Below, piece by piece: positions 8,347-17,189 of a stretch of DNA of 64,000 nt. The notes below the pieces were generated by a model that worked only from the letters and a program-made list of their open reading frames with translations, was not told the DNA's origin and did no database searches. Position numbers and translations under genes: made by a program. The stretch lies in the NCBI RefSeq assembly GCF_000381925.1, contig NZ_KB907308.1, forward strand, positions 186,001 to 250,000, read 5' to 3'. The DNA is from Nocardia sp. BMG111209 (GTDB taxonomy: Bacteria > Actinomycetota > Actinomycetes > Mycobacteriales > Mycobacteriaceae). Numbering within the stretch: the first letter of the stretch is position 1; each line of letters begins with the position of its first letter.

Positions 8347-9544
8347 GGGGATAGTAGCGCGGAGTGCGTCGTCCGGACTCAAACGCGACAACCGGTGGCA
8401 GCAGATGCGTGAGTTCGCCATGAACGGAGCTGGAGACCTACCTGTGGTGAGCAGCCGACATCAGCTCATAGGCCACACCAAGTCGGTGGTGTCGGTGGCG
8501 TTCAGTCCGGATGGTCGTCTGTTGGCCACCGGCAGCCGCGACGGAACGACGAGGTTGTGGGATCCAGCCACTGGGCAACCGACGTGCGATCCGCTCGATG
8601 TCACCCATACCGACTTTGTGTCAGTAGCGTTCAGTCCGGATAGCCGCCTGCTGGCTACCAGCAGCCACGACGGGATAACGCTATGGGATCCGGCCGACCG
8701 ACGGATGGTCGACAACCTGGCCACCAGATGGCTCGGGACGTTCAGCCCGGATGGCGGTCTGCTTGCCACCACGGGCCGCGATGGCACGGTGCGGTTGTGG
8801 GACCAGGCGACGAGGATGGTCGGCCACCCGCTCATCGGAACCGACAAGGTGGGGTCGCGGTCGGTGGCGTTCAGCCCCGATGGTCACCTGTTGGCCACAG
8901 GCCACCGTGACGGGACTGCGAGGTTGTGGGATCCGACCACCCGACGGCCGACGGGCGACCCGCTCATCGGCCACACCAAGTGGGTGGTGTCGGTGGCGTT
9001 CAGTCCGGATGGTCGTCTGCTGGCCACCGGTAGCGACGACGGGACTGCGAGGTTGTGGGATCCGGCCACCGGGCGGCCAGAGGGCGGCCCGCTCGACGGA
9101 CACACCGGCTGGAGTGCCGGGCAGGTGGCATTCAGTCCAGACGGTCGTCTGCTGGCAGTTGCCGGTGACACCGGGGTCGAAATCACGCTTTGGGATCTGA
9201 CGACTGGGCAAATGGTCGATGACATACTCGCCAGTGACCAACATGTGGTGTTCAGCCCGGATGGTCGTGTGCTGACCTGGCGCGCCGCGACGGCGCGGTT
9301 GTGGGATCCGACAACCTGGGAGATAGTCGGCGACATCAGTACTCCCGACTGGATGTATTCGGCAACATTCAGTCCGGATGGCCGGCTGCTGGCCACTCGC
9401 GGAAACGACCCGACAGCGCAGTTGTGGGAGGTCCGTGACCAAAGAGTTCCAGTGTCGCTTGGCGACCGAGCACGCTCCGATCTACCGCACGCCGTATTGG
9501 TCCCACCGAACCGAGCGCCGACTACAGGACATCAGTTGCCCTGA
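8339..9544 (+). CDS. WD40-repeat beta-propeller protein
   Basis: 401 residues from ATG 8339, with GGAGG seven bases upstream inside the previous gene; longer frames to 8207 are not needed. After ~40 polar residues come eight WD40 blades, each with VAFSPDGRLLATG...DGT.RLWD (variants such as TFSPDGGLLATTGRDGTVRLWD). The repeats are nearly identical, which implies recent amplification or gene conversion. Eight blades could close one propeller by themselves. There is no kinase, protease or NTPase domain, unlike most actinobacterial WD40 fusions, so any catalytic partner would be encoded separately. A ~30-residue Pro/Arg-rich tail ends the protein. It is probably a protein-interaction scaffold for the coiled-coil partner. 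Confidence 0.88.
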   Translation: MNKGIVARSASSGLKRDNRWQQMREFAMNGAGDLPVVSSRHQLIGHTKSVVSVAFSPDGRLLATGSRDGTTRLWDPATGQPTCDPLDVTHTDFVSVAFSPDSRLLATSSHDGITLWDPADRRMVDNLATRWLGTFSPDGGLLATTGRDGTVRLWDQATRMVGHPLIGTDKVGSRSVAFSPDGHLLATGHRDGTARLWDPTTRRPTGDPLIGHTKWVVSVAFSPDGRLLATGSDDGTARLWDPATGRPEGGPLDGHTGWSAGQVAFSPDGRLLAVAGDTGVEITLWDLTTGQMVDDILASDQHVVFSPDGRVLTWRAATARLWDPTTWEIVGDISTPDWMYSATFSPDGRLLATRGNDPTAQLWEVRDQRVPVSLGDRARSDLPHAVLVPPNRAPTTGHQLP

Positions 9545-9980
9545 TGTGCGGGGTTGGGATCGCGAAAGAACTGAGGTTCCCTGCTTCTACGGAGTCGGGT
9601 CGCTTGATCGAGATCGGGGCTGCTGTGCGTTCGGGTGACAGTGTGACCTGACCTGCCCCGTACAGCAGCCCCATTGCGGCGACAAGCCGATGCTCGCCGG
9701 TGAGTTCGCAACAGCACACATGACCAGATGATCTCGGCACAGGTCACCGGATGGCCGACCACGCCCGACGGGCAGAACACTCTCGATCATCGCTGAGGGC
9801 CAGTTCGAATATCCCACAATGCCGCATTTCGGGCGGTTTGGGCCTGGGCCGGCCGGACAGCGTGTATCGGTGTACCTGCTCAGGCTGCCGTGCGAGACGG
9901 CGCAGACGAGGCTCGGGAGCACCGGCTGGTTCGGCGACGACTGTGCCGCCGATATCCCGACCTGTGGCGCTGTCCGTCGG
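9545..9980. other. Intergenic region with possible eroded coding sequence
   Basis: Between the convergent WD40 and arfB genes. On the minus strand, fragments in different frames look protein-like (for example CELTGEHRLVAAMGLLYGAG around 9650-9715) but no single frame holds them. This could be a decayed gene or chance. No terminator hairpin was seen. Confidence 0.3.
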
Positions 9981-10409
9981 CTAGTCGTCGGGGGAGGCGC
10001 GGCGGTTGCGTTTGGTGACGCCGCGCCGCTTCTTCGCGGCGATGCGACGTTCCTTCGCTCCGCGCGAGGGCTTGGTGGCGCGGCGGACGGGTGGCGGGGC
10101 GGCAGCGGCGTCACGCAGTAACGAGGCCAGGCGGTCGCGGGCGGCGGCGCGGTTCTGCAGTTGTGCGCGTTGCTCCGATGCGACGATCGTGAGCACGCCG
10201 TTGACCAGGCGGGTGGCCAGGCGGTCGAGCATCCGGGTGCGCAGCGACTCCGGCACGGACGGCGAGTTGGCCAGGTCGAAGGACAGCTCCACTCGGCTGT
10301 CGGTGGTGTTGACGTGCTGCCCTCCCGGACCGGACGACCGTGAGAACCGCTCGCGTAACTCGGACGCAGGGATCACCAGCACCCCGGTCACGGTCAGGTC
10401 CTCTGCCAT
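9981..10409 (-). CDS. arfB: Alternative ribosome-rescue factor ArfB (YaeJ/ICT1 type peptidyl-tRNA hydrolase)
   Basis: 142 residues. The release-factor-like catalytic domain has RSSGPGGQHVNTTDSRVEL with the GGQ at 29-31; this loop hydrolyses peptidyl-tRNA on stalled ribosomes. The C-terminal ~40 residues are a basic tail (RRATKPSRGAKERRIAAKKR) that in ArfB occupies the empty mRNA channel. The length is typical. ATG 10409 is chosen because family similarity begins there; the frame remains open upstream without matching. It stands alone, divergent from the kinase gene at 10682. Confidence 0.92.
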   Translation of the reverse strand: MAEDLTVTGVLVIPASELRERFSRSSGPGGQHVNTTDSRVELSFDLANSPSVPESLRTRMLDRLATRLVNGVLTIVASEQRAQLQNRAAARDRLASLLRDAAAAPPPVRRATKPSRGAKERRIAAKKRRGVTKRNRRASPDD

Positions 10410-10622
10410 GATCCGACGCCGCTCTTTCCGATCCGCGAGCCGACCGGGCCGTGTCGGTCCGGTGGCGACTGAATGGTGACCTTGTCGTTCACGATAGCGA
10501 CGACCTCGGCGCCGTGTAACGAGCAGACCTGCCGAGCGCGCTGTTGCCGCTGACCGCGCTGATCGGAACAGCCGGCGCGGCACCTCGGAAGATCAACGGG
10601 CAGAGCGTCGTACGATCGCCGG

Positions 10623-10643
10623 CGGCTCACAGTCGATGAGCCG
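10623..10643. promoter_or_regulatory. Inverted repeat upstream of the CPT-like kinase
   Basis: CGGCTCA and TGAGCCG separated by seven bases, 39 bases before ATG 10682 in the divergent region between arfB and the kinase gene. It could be an operator or a leader hairpin. Seen in sequence only. Confidence 0.3.
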
Positions 10644-10681
10644 TCGTTCGCGGGAGATCGGGGAGCGGATACCGTCACCGG

Positions 10682-11275
10682 ATGCGGACCGATGGCCGCC
10701 CGGGCCGGGTGATCTTCCTCAACGGGACATCGAGTGCGGGCAAGACCACCCTCGCCCGAGCCATCCAGGACGAAAGCGATACCCCGATCGTCTATTGGGG
10801 TATCGACACGCTGTTCGGCCTGGTGCCGCCGAACTGGGGTGGGGGACGCGACGGTCCGCTCAGCCGCGACGGTTTCTGGTACGACCGTACGGGCGGCGCC
10901 GATGGGCACCCATCGGTGGTCATCCGGTACGGCGACGTCGGACGTCGGATGCTGCGGTCCGCCCGAATCGCGGCCGCCGCATTCGCGCACGGAGGCGACG
11001 ACCTGGTCATCGACGAGATGCTGCTGACCCCGGATCTGCTGGAGAAGTGGATGGACGCGTTGTCCGGCCTGGAGGTGCTATTGGTGTGCGTCACATGCCC
11101 GCTCGCGGTTGCCGAACAGCGCGAACGCGGCCGCCGCAACCCGATCGGGCTCGCACGAGGACATTTCCGCATGGTTCACGATCACGGCGCCACCTACGAC
11201 ATGACCGTCGACAGCACCGAAGCAACGCCGGAAACACTGGCCGGAGCCGTACTCCGCAGGCAACTCGCCCGGTAG
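10682..11275 (+). CDS. Chloramphenicol phosphotransferase-like P-loop kinase
   Basis: 197 residues. Walker A GTSSAGKTT at 15-23, then YWGIDTLFG, and VIDEMLL near residue 109; this order matches the CPT family (Streptomyces venezuelae chloramphenicol 3'-O-phosphotransferase and relatives). The lid-like helix with ERGRRNPIGLARGHF near 150 is also shared with that family. Such proteins phosphorylate small hydroxylated substrates. Resistance to chloramphenicol is only known for the founding member, so the substrate here is open. It is cytoplasmic and monocistronic, with an inverted repeat in its upstream region. Confidence 0.85.
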   Translation: MRTDGRPGRVIFLNGTSSAGKTTLARAIQDESDTPIVYWGIDTLFGLVPPNWGGGRDGPLSRDGFWYDRTGGADGHPSVVIRYGDVGRRMLRSARIAAAAFAHGGDDLVIDEMLLTPDLLEKWMDALSGLEVLLVCVTCPLAVAEQRERGRRNPIGLARGHFRMVHDHGATYDMTVDSTEATPETLAGAVLRRQLAR

Positions 11276-11335
11276 GAACCTCATCCGATAGACGACGGGA
11301 GCGGCGGGACGGCCGCGGGTGTTAGTTTCTCGGCT

Positions 11336-12067
11336 GTGAGCCTCGAGCAGCGCCCGTCCGATTCCCCGTATGTCGAGCGGGTCTATCGGGCTGGGTCGGT
11401 CGCCGGCGGGGTGGTGCCGGCGCGGATGCGGTCCGTGGCGAATTCGAACTGGGAACTCGTCGTGTGGCGCGACCGTGGGAAGACCCATGTGTCGGTTCGC
11501 GGCCCGGAGACCGGTCCTACGGTGGTGGATCTGGGGCCGGGTACGGGTGAAACACTCGGGATCATCTTCCGGCACGGTGCGTTTCTGGCGCCGCTGCCGG
11601 TATCGACGCTGGTCGACAGCTCGGTATCGAGTCCGCACACCACGGCCCGCTCGTTCGTGCTGCAGGGCGAGGAGTGGGAAATCCCGGCCTACGACAACGC
11701 CGACGTTTTCGTCGACCGTCTGGTCCGCGCCGGACTGCTGATGCGTGATCCGCTGGTCACCGATGTGCTCCGCGGTGACGTGACCACTCTGGTCACGCCA
11801 CGGTCGGTGCAGCGGCGGGTGGCCGCGGCGACCGGGCTCACGCAGGGCGCGATCCGGCAGATCGAGCGGGCCAGACAGGCTGTGCTGCTGTTGCAGCAAG
11901 GGATGCCGGCGATCGAGGTCGCGCAGCGGACGGGGTACCACGACCAGCCGCACCTCGCGCGTTCGCTGACCCGGTTCACCGGCCGGACGGCCTCCCAGCT
12001 GCGGCGCGCCGACGGCGACGAGATGCTGTCGCTCCTGTACAAGACCGAGGTCGAGGTGCGTCCCTAG
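11336..12067 (+). CDS. AraC-family transcriptional regulator
   Basis: 243 residues from GTG 11336. The N-terminal ~135 residues form a small beta-rich sensor domain (WELVVWRDRGKTHVSVRGPE). The DNA-binding domain occupies ~140-230: SVQRRVAAATGLTQGAIRQIERARQA is the first part, and IEVAQRTGYHDQPHLARSLT followed by RFTGRTASQL is the second HTH. It is followed after 54 bp by a co-directional VOC protein that is probably its target. This order (AraC then glyoxalase/extradiol-like protein) is common in actinobacteria. Confidence 0.88.
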   Translation: MSLEQRPSDSPYVERVYRAGSVAGGVVPARMRSVANSNWELVVWRDRGKTHVSVRGPETGPTVVDLGPGTGETLGIIFRHGAFLAPLPVSTLVDSSVSSPHTTARSFVLQGEEWEIPAYDNADVFVDRLVRAGLLMRDPLVTDVLRGDVTTLVTPRSVQRRVAAATGLTQGAIRQIERARQAVLLLQQGMPAIEVAQRTGYHDQPHLARSLTRFTGRTASQLRRADGDEMLSLLYKTEVEVRP

Positions 12068-12121
12068 GTTCGTGGTGTCGCCGGGAACACCCGGCCCACC
12101 GGAAATCCTTGGAGGCACGTC

Positions 12122-12544
12122 GTGGCATTCACGCAGATCTACGTCAACCTGCCGGTCACAGACCTGGAGGCGAGCAAGAAGGTGTACACGGCGATGGGCG
12201 CCACGATCAACCCGGACTTCACCGGGGACACCTCCGCTCAGCTGGTCTTCGCCGACGCGATCGTGGTGCAACTGATGACGCGCGAGATGTTCGCGACCTT
12301 CACCAAGCGAGACACCGCGGACGGTCCGCTCGAGGTGATCAACGCGCTGGCTGCCGGATCGCGTGCAGAAGTGGACCGCCTCGCCGACGCGGCGCTGGCC
12401 GCGGGGGCCACCGAACCACGGGAGGCCCAGGACATGGGCTGGTTGTACAACCGGGCGGTCGACGACCCGGACGGCCACTGCTGGGAACTGCTGGCCTACA
12501 ACCCGGATGCCCTGGGCGACGACACCACGACCGGCCAGGGCTGA
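12122..12544 (+). CDS. VOC-superfamily (glyoxalase/extradiol dioxygenase-like) protein
   Basis: 140 residues, GTG start preceded by TTGGAGG. Paired beta-alpha-beta-beta-beta units: IYVNLPVTDLEASKKVYTAMG opens the first, and the second ends with DPDGHCWELLAYN. Relatives are often annotated as lactoylglutathione lyases or extradiol dioxygenases, but the metal ligands are not all present in the usual positions (the first strand has no His or Glu at the metal site). Enzymatic activity is therefore doubtful. It lies downstream of the AraC regulator. Confidence 0.88.
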   Translation: MAFTQIYVNLPVTDLEASKKVYTAMGATINPDFTGDTSAQLVFADAIVVQLMTREMFATFTKRDTADGPLEVINALAAGSRAEVDRLADAALAAGATEPREAQDMGWLYNRAVDDPDGHCWELLAYNPDALGDDTTTGQG

Positions 12545-12640
12545 TATCGCCGGCGGGTCGGATCGTCCCAGGTGCAGGCGGGGTGACCGAGCGCGGGCCG
12601 ACGATGTCGGTGCGCCTGCCACAACGAACCCCGGAAACCT

Positions 12641-15600
12641 TCATGGGCCACTGTGGATGAGCCCGGCCCACAGATCAGGGCGTGTCGGATGCTCGGCTCG
12701 CAGGGTTCGAATGACGCGATGTAGCGCGGTCGCGGCCTGATCGGCCGTTGGCGATGACGGCAGCTGCCGGTAGAAAGCGGTGGCAGCGGCCGGGGCCGCG
12801 AGGTCGGACAGCGGCCAGAGGCTGCCGACGACATGCCGAAATCCCGCCGACTGGAATGCGGAAGCAGGATGCAGGAACTCGTCGGAATGCAGGACTGCGG
12901 CGTGTGCGGTCGAGCAGGCCGACAAGTAGGCCAGCTCGGCGTGGGCGAGTTGAAGTCGGCTGATCTGCGGTAACGACAGATTCCCGTTGTGCAGGCGCAG
13001 CCCGCTTCGGGAGGGGGCGACGAGATCGACGCCGGCGTGGCAGGCGAAGTGTGCCCACGTCGCCTCCGGGAGGGCGGCCAGGACACGATCGACGGTCGCG
13101 GTGTCGTCGACGAGGAGCACTGTGTCCGGGTGGTCGGCGTGCAGATGGGTAGCCTCGGCGACGGTGCCGGGCAGGTCCGGCTGGCCAGGGGTGCGCTGGA
13201 GGGCCACGGTCAGTTGGCGGCGCTCGACAGCCGGCGGACGGGTGCGCGCGTGCGCCAACGCGCGCAGGGTCGGGGTATAGGAGCTGATCATCGCGTCGAG
13301 GGCACCGGGCCGGCCGAGATGGCCGGCGGCGTGCAGCGGAAACAGGCCGAGGGTGCCGGTCGGCATCCACCACACCCGCGGCAGCGACTGTCGGGCGCCA
13401 CGCAGCGCCGGCGCGGTGTGCAGGATCGGCTCCACGATCGTGTCCCACAGCCACGCAAGAATCTCGGGGAGCTCGCGCTGCCACCGCAGGACGCCGGCCA
13501 GGCTGTTGTCGGCACTGCCGCGCAGCAGCGTCATGGCTCGGGAGACAACGTCGGTGCGAACCAGATCCGGCAACCGGACACCGACGGGATCGGCATCTCC
13601 GTCGAGGATGATCGCGTCACTGCGGTGCCGTGCGGCATTGACCACGACGACGGCACCCGCGGCGAGGGCGGGTCGCAGATCGGTCAGGCGAGGAGGCCGG
13701 AGGAACCGTTCGAAGCGAGGATGCCCGCGGATCTCGGCGAGCAGCCGGTCGTGTTCGCTCCACCACCGTCTGCGGTCGTCGACGAGTTCGGTTGCCGCGC
13801 CACGTATCTCGCCCGCGATGCGGTCGTCGGCGGGCAGAAGGCGCAGCGATTCGCGCACCGCTCGCAACTGTCCGGCCAGCTCGGGAAGTACGCGTTCGAG
13901 TTCGACGAGATCGGTCCGGGCGTCCACATGGGCTGCGAACAGCACACCCCTCCCCCACTCCGCGTTCTCCACCGCACCCCCGGGGTCGTCGACAGCGCAA
14001 TGCGCGGCGACCGTCTCCTCCACCAGACCGAGATCTCGGCCGAGCCGGTATTCCTGGTCTTCCCATCCCGACTCGCGTGGGACAACCGCCGGCCACTGTG
14101 CCACCGCCGCATCCAGCAATTCCACCGCGAGCGACGGCTCGTTCAGCGCGTTCGCCAGTATTCCCAGCATCCGCCCTGCCCGCGCCCGGAAAACCACCGG
14201 AGAAGGCACCGCCACCGCCAGACCTCCGGCCAAGCTGTGGAGGACGTGCCGATCGATGCGCTGTCCCGTGGCCTCGAGGCGCGCGTAATACGCGAGTGCG
14301 AGATTCGACAGGAACATCGCATGGTTGAGATGACTGGGGGGCGCCGCGGCAAGTGCCTGCTCCAGCACATCGACAGCCGCATCCGAATCCTCCACCGACC
14401 CACCCCGCTCGAAGCGCTCACGGTAGGCATTGCCCAGGTTGGACAGGAGCTCCGGACGATTGGGGTGTTCGGGGGACGCGGCATCCATCGCCTGCTTCAT
14501 AGTGCCGATGGCCTCGTCCAGATCGGCTGCCACCCCGGACCGCTCGAACTGCGACTGATAGGCCATACCCAGATTCGACAGAAATACGGCGCGGCTCGAG
14601 TGGCCGGCGGGCGCGGCGTCCACCGCCTGCCGACCCAGTTCGATCGCCCGATTCAGGTCGGCCTCCAGGCGAAATCGCTCGAACCGCCGCATGTAGGCGG
14701 CTCCGAGGTTCGACCGGGATCCGGCCAGACCGGAGGCGTCGGGAGGCGCCTCGGTCAACACCTGTTCGCCGATCTCGATCGCACGGTCCAGATCCGCCGC
14801 CACGCCGGTCTGCTCGAACCGCATCCGATAGTAGTTGCCGAGATTCGAAAGACTGCCGACTCGACCGGGGTGGTCCAGGGGAAACGCGTCCGTCGATCTC
14901 CTCGACAGGCTGATCGTCTCGTCCAGGTCCGCCACCGACCCGAATTGCTCGTACCGCGTCAGGTAGGCATCTGCAAGGTTCGACAGGAACCTTGTCCTTT
15001 CGGAGTGGCTGGGTGACATGGCCGCTACTGCCTGGCGGCCGACCTCGATCGCCCGGTCCAGATCGGCCGGCTCTCCCATGTGCTCGAATCGTCTCCGACA
15101 GGCGTTCCCGAGGTTCGACAGAAATGTCGAGTAACCGGGGTGGCCGGCGGGCGTCGTCGCCACCTGTTCGAGAGCATCGACGGCCCGGTCCAAATCGGCG
15201 GCCACTGCGTCCCGGTCGAACCGCTCACCGTATTCACCGCCGAGGTTCGACAGATACGCCGCTCGATCGGGGTGGTCGAGAGGCATGGCCGCCACCACCT
15301 GCTCGTCCGCCTCGATCATCCCGTTCAGATCCGCTGTCGCGCCGCTGCGTTGAAACCTCGCGCGGTAGGCGCCGGCCAAGTTCGCCAGGGCCGGCGCCCG
15401 GTCGGAATGGTCGACGGGAGTGGCGTCGAGCGCCTGCCGGCTCAACTCGATCGCTCGGTCCGCATCGGCCATCGGCCCGCCCGCATCGAACCGACACAGA
15501 GAGGCAGCGCCGAGATTCAGCAGATATGCCGTTCGATTCGGGTGATCTGCGGGTGTGATGGCGATCGATTGCTCCAGGGTCTCGATCGCCCGGTCCGCAT

Positions 15601-16165
15601 CGACGGGCGCACCGGTGCGCTCGAACAGTCGCATGTGGGCGATGCCCAGGTTCGACAGGTACGCGGCTCGGTGCGGATGATCGCCCGGCAGTGTAGCGAG
15701 TGCAGCATGGAACAGGATGACGCCGGCCCGGAGCAGTACCACGTGATCGGAGCTGACCTCGGCGCGCCGCAACAACTTCGTCGCGAGGGTGATCTGATCG
15801 CGGGCTTGCGCGAAAGCACCCAGAACCGCGCGCAAAGACTTGGGTATCGCCGTCGGATCGTCGGCCGATGCCGCCAGATATATGACCGCCCGAGCCAGAT
15901 CCGACAGCCCGGCGTCACCGGACACGACGGTGAAGCGCTGGGCGTACAGCCATCCCAGCGCACGACGGGCCATCAGCAAGCGTCGCATGTCGTCGCGTGT
16001 GGGCCGAGCGGGATCGAGCGGACGCGCCGCTTCCCACAGGGCCGCGGCCTCGGCCGGCGCCGAGTCGTCCAGCACGATCTCGGCGCGACCGTAGCGGTCG
16101 AAGTCGACCACCCGCTGAGTAACCTGATTCAGCAACGGCTCGAACGACATTCGCGAATCCCCCAT
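12641..16165 (-). CDS. TPR-repeat protein with C-terminal CHAT caspase-like protease
   Basis: 1174 residues. Residues ~165-690 are at least twelve TPR-like units with the motif RAAYLSNLG...RFERTG...DLDRAI...A. A linker follows, then a C-terminal CHAT domain (~850-1174). The expected dyad is present: His1043 in HFACHAG and Cys1084 in YLSACSTA, followed by GFRHVVGSLWPLSD, a strong CHAT block. CHAT proteases are caspase relatives that cleave partners when a sensor is triggered. The repeats are highly alike, implying turnover. It is the third gene of a minus-strand cassette after a small Cys-rich protein and a membrane protein. An internal ATG at 16150 has a better ribosome site (GGGGGA) and may be the true start. 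Confidence 0.9.
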   Translation of the reverse strand: MGDSRMSFEPLLNQVTQRVVDFDRYGRAEIVLDDSAPAEAAALWEAARPLDPARPTRDDMRRLLMARRALGWLYAQRFTVVSGDAGLSDLARAVIYLAASADDPTAIPKSLRAVLGAFAQARDQITLATKLLRRAEVSSDHVVLLRAGVILFHAALATLPGDHPHRAAYLSNLGIAHMRLFERTGAPVDADRAIETLEQSIAITPADHPNRTAYLLNLGAASLCRFDAGGPMADADRAIELSRQALDATPVDHSDRAPALANLAGAYRARFQRSGATADLNGMIEADEQVVAAMPLDHPDRAAYLSNLGGEYGERFDRDAVAADLDRAVDALEQVATTPAGHPGYSTFLSNLGNACRRRFEHMGEPADLDRAIEVGRQAVAAMSPSHSERTRFLSNLADAYLTRYEQFGSVADLDETISLSRRSTDAFPLDHPGRVGSLSNLGNYYRMRFEQTGVAADLDRAIEIGEQVLTEAPPDASGLAGSRSNLGAAYMRRFERFRLEADLNRAIELGRQAVDAAPAGHSSRAVFLSNLGMAYQSQFERSGVAADLDEAIGTMKQAMDAASPEHPNRPELLSNLGNAYRERFERGGSVEDSDAAVDVLEQALAAAPPSHLNHAMFLSNLALAYYARLEATGQRIDRHVLHSLAGGLAVAVPSPVVFRARAGRMLGILANALNEPSLAVELLDAAVAQWPAVVPRESGWEDQEYRLGRDLGLVEETVAAHCAVDDPGGAVENAEWGRGVLFAAHVDARTDLVELERVLPELAGQLRAVRESLRLLPADDRIAGEIRGAATELVDDRRRWWSEHDRLLAEIRGHPRFERFLRPPRLTDLRPALAAGAVVVVNAARHRSDAIILDGDADPVGVRLPDLVRTDVVSRAMTLLRGSADNSLAGVLRWQRELPEILAWLWDTIVEPILHTAPALRGARQSLPRVWWMPTGTLGLFPLHAAGHLGRPGALDAMISSYTPTLRALAHARTRPPAVERRQLTVALQRTPGQPDLPGTVAEATHLHADHPDTVLLVDDTATVDRVLAALPEATWAHFACHAGVDLVAPSRSGLRLHNGNLSLPQISRLQLAHAELAYLSACSTAHAAVLHSDEFLHPASAFQSAGFRHVVGSLWPLSDLAAPAAATAFYRQLPSSPTADQAATALHRVIRTLRAEHPTRPDLWAGLIHSGP

Positions 16166-16271
16166 TCCGTCCGACCGTACGCCGGCGGCTGCGTCTCCGC
16201 TGGCAACATCCGGAAAACATTGCCGGAAAACTGATTCGAGGAACCACGACTCCAGGACGGGCTCGACCGGT

Positions 16272-17183
16272 TCAGCGTCCTTTGCGGAGGAGAGTGGTGA
16301 GTTGGCGGCCCTCGTCGAGGGTGAGCGGGCCGACCCGGTCGGCCTCGGCGACGCCGAGAGCCGTTGCGAGACTGCGACCGTACAGGTCCAGAGCGGCTTC
16401 GGAAACGCCGGTCAGATCCGCGACCGCGGCGCGAGCCTGAATCCATCCGGTGATGCCGATACCGATACCGACCAACAGCGCCGGCCACCATATGGTCCCG
16501 AGCAGCAGGCAGGGCCAAGCCCACGTGCCGGTAGCGGTCGCAGCGGCGAAAGCCGCATTGGCAGCAGTGATCTCGGTACGAGTGGTTTCCGGCAGCACCA
16601 ACCACAGTCGGGGCCAGGCGAATTCCAGATCGAGTCCGTAACGATTCATCGCAACGGCTTCCAGAGCATGGATGCGGTCCCCCATCCAGGTGGGCCGTCC
16701 CGGCTCGGCGAGCGCGAATTGATTGACTCGCGCTGCGGCAGTATCGATTCGGCGTTGCTGCTCCGGAGTGCGGTTCGCCACCGGGTAGGCGTGCTCCAGG
16801 GTTCGCCGCTGTCCGACCCGCGCAAGCCAACGGCGCTGCCGGCTCTCGGTCCGCCAACGTTGCAGCGGCGTCAGCAGCCGAGGCCACAGACCCAGCCACA
16901 CCGTCCGTGTCACCACGGCCGCCGCCTGCACCAGCAGCCCGACTCCTGCCGCGGCCAGCAGCACCACCACCGCCACCATGGCCTGACTTCCGCTGGGCTG
17001 CCGCCCTATCCAGCCCGAGGCATCGGTGAGGATCGCCCGCAGACGGGTGTAGTCCAGGGCATGCGGATGCCGCAGCCGGACACCGACTCCGGTGATCGCC
17101 ACATACAGCGCGCCCGGGATGACCAGCAGGGTGACCCATCGTTCGGCGAGTTTCTTGGCCAGTTCCTGGAAGAAGGTACTCAA
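16272..17183 (-). CDS. Membrane protein of the CHAT cassette
   Basis: 303 residues, TTG start. The N-terminus is an amphipathic helix (MSTFFQELAKKLAERW) followed by hydrophobic VTLLVIPGALYVAITGVGV. A second segment (AMVAVVVLLAAAGVGLLVQAA) lies at ~68-88, a charged cytoplasmic-looking middle with WRTESRQRRWLARVGQRR follows, and a hydrophobic pair is near 225-250 (PCLLLGTIWWPALLVGIGIGI). This gives about four membrane spans around a soluble middle. It starts six bases after the stop of the upstream small gene and is followed after 106 bp by the CHAT gene. I know no characterised homologue; association with CHAT/TPR genes suggests a membrane target or anchor. Confidence 0.8.
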   Translation of the reverse strand: MSTFFQELAKKLAERWVTLLVIPGALYVAITGVGVRLRHPHALDYTRLRAILTDASGWIGRQPSGSQAMVAVVVLLAAAGVGLLVQAAAVVTRTVWLGLWPRLLTPLQRWRTESRQRRWLARVGQRRTLEHAYPVANRTPEQQRRIDTAAARVNQFALAEPGRPTWMGDRIHALEAVAMNRYGLDLEFAWPRLWLVLPETTRTEITAANAAFAAATATGTWAWPCLLLGTIWWPALLVGIGIGITGWIQARAAVADLTGVSEAALDLYGRSLATALGVAEADRVGPLTLDEGRQLTTLLRKGR

Positions 17184-17189
17184 CGGTGT

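Noticed and set aside
9522..9740. Minus-strand 72-codon frame with protein-like sequence (MGLLYGAGQVTLSPERTAAP)
   Set aside because: No ribosome site, it overlaps the WD40 3' end and no continuation was found in one frame; kept only as a possible eroded gene.
12989..15016. Plus-strand open frame opposite the TPR-CHAT gene
   Set aside because: It mirrors the TPR repeats in antisense and shows no independent domain or ribosome site.
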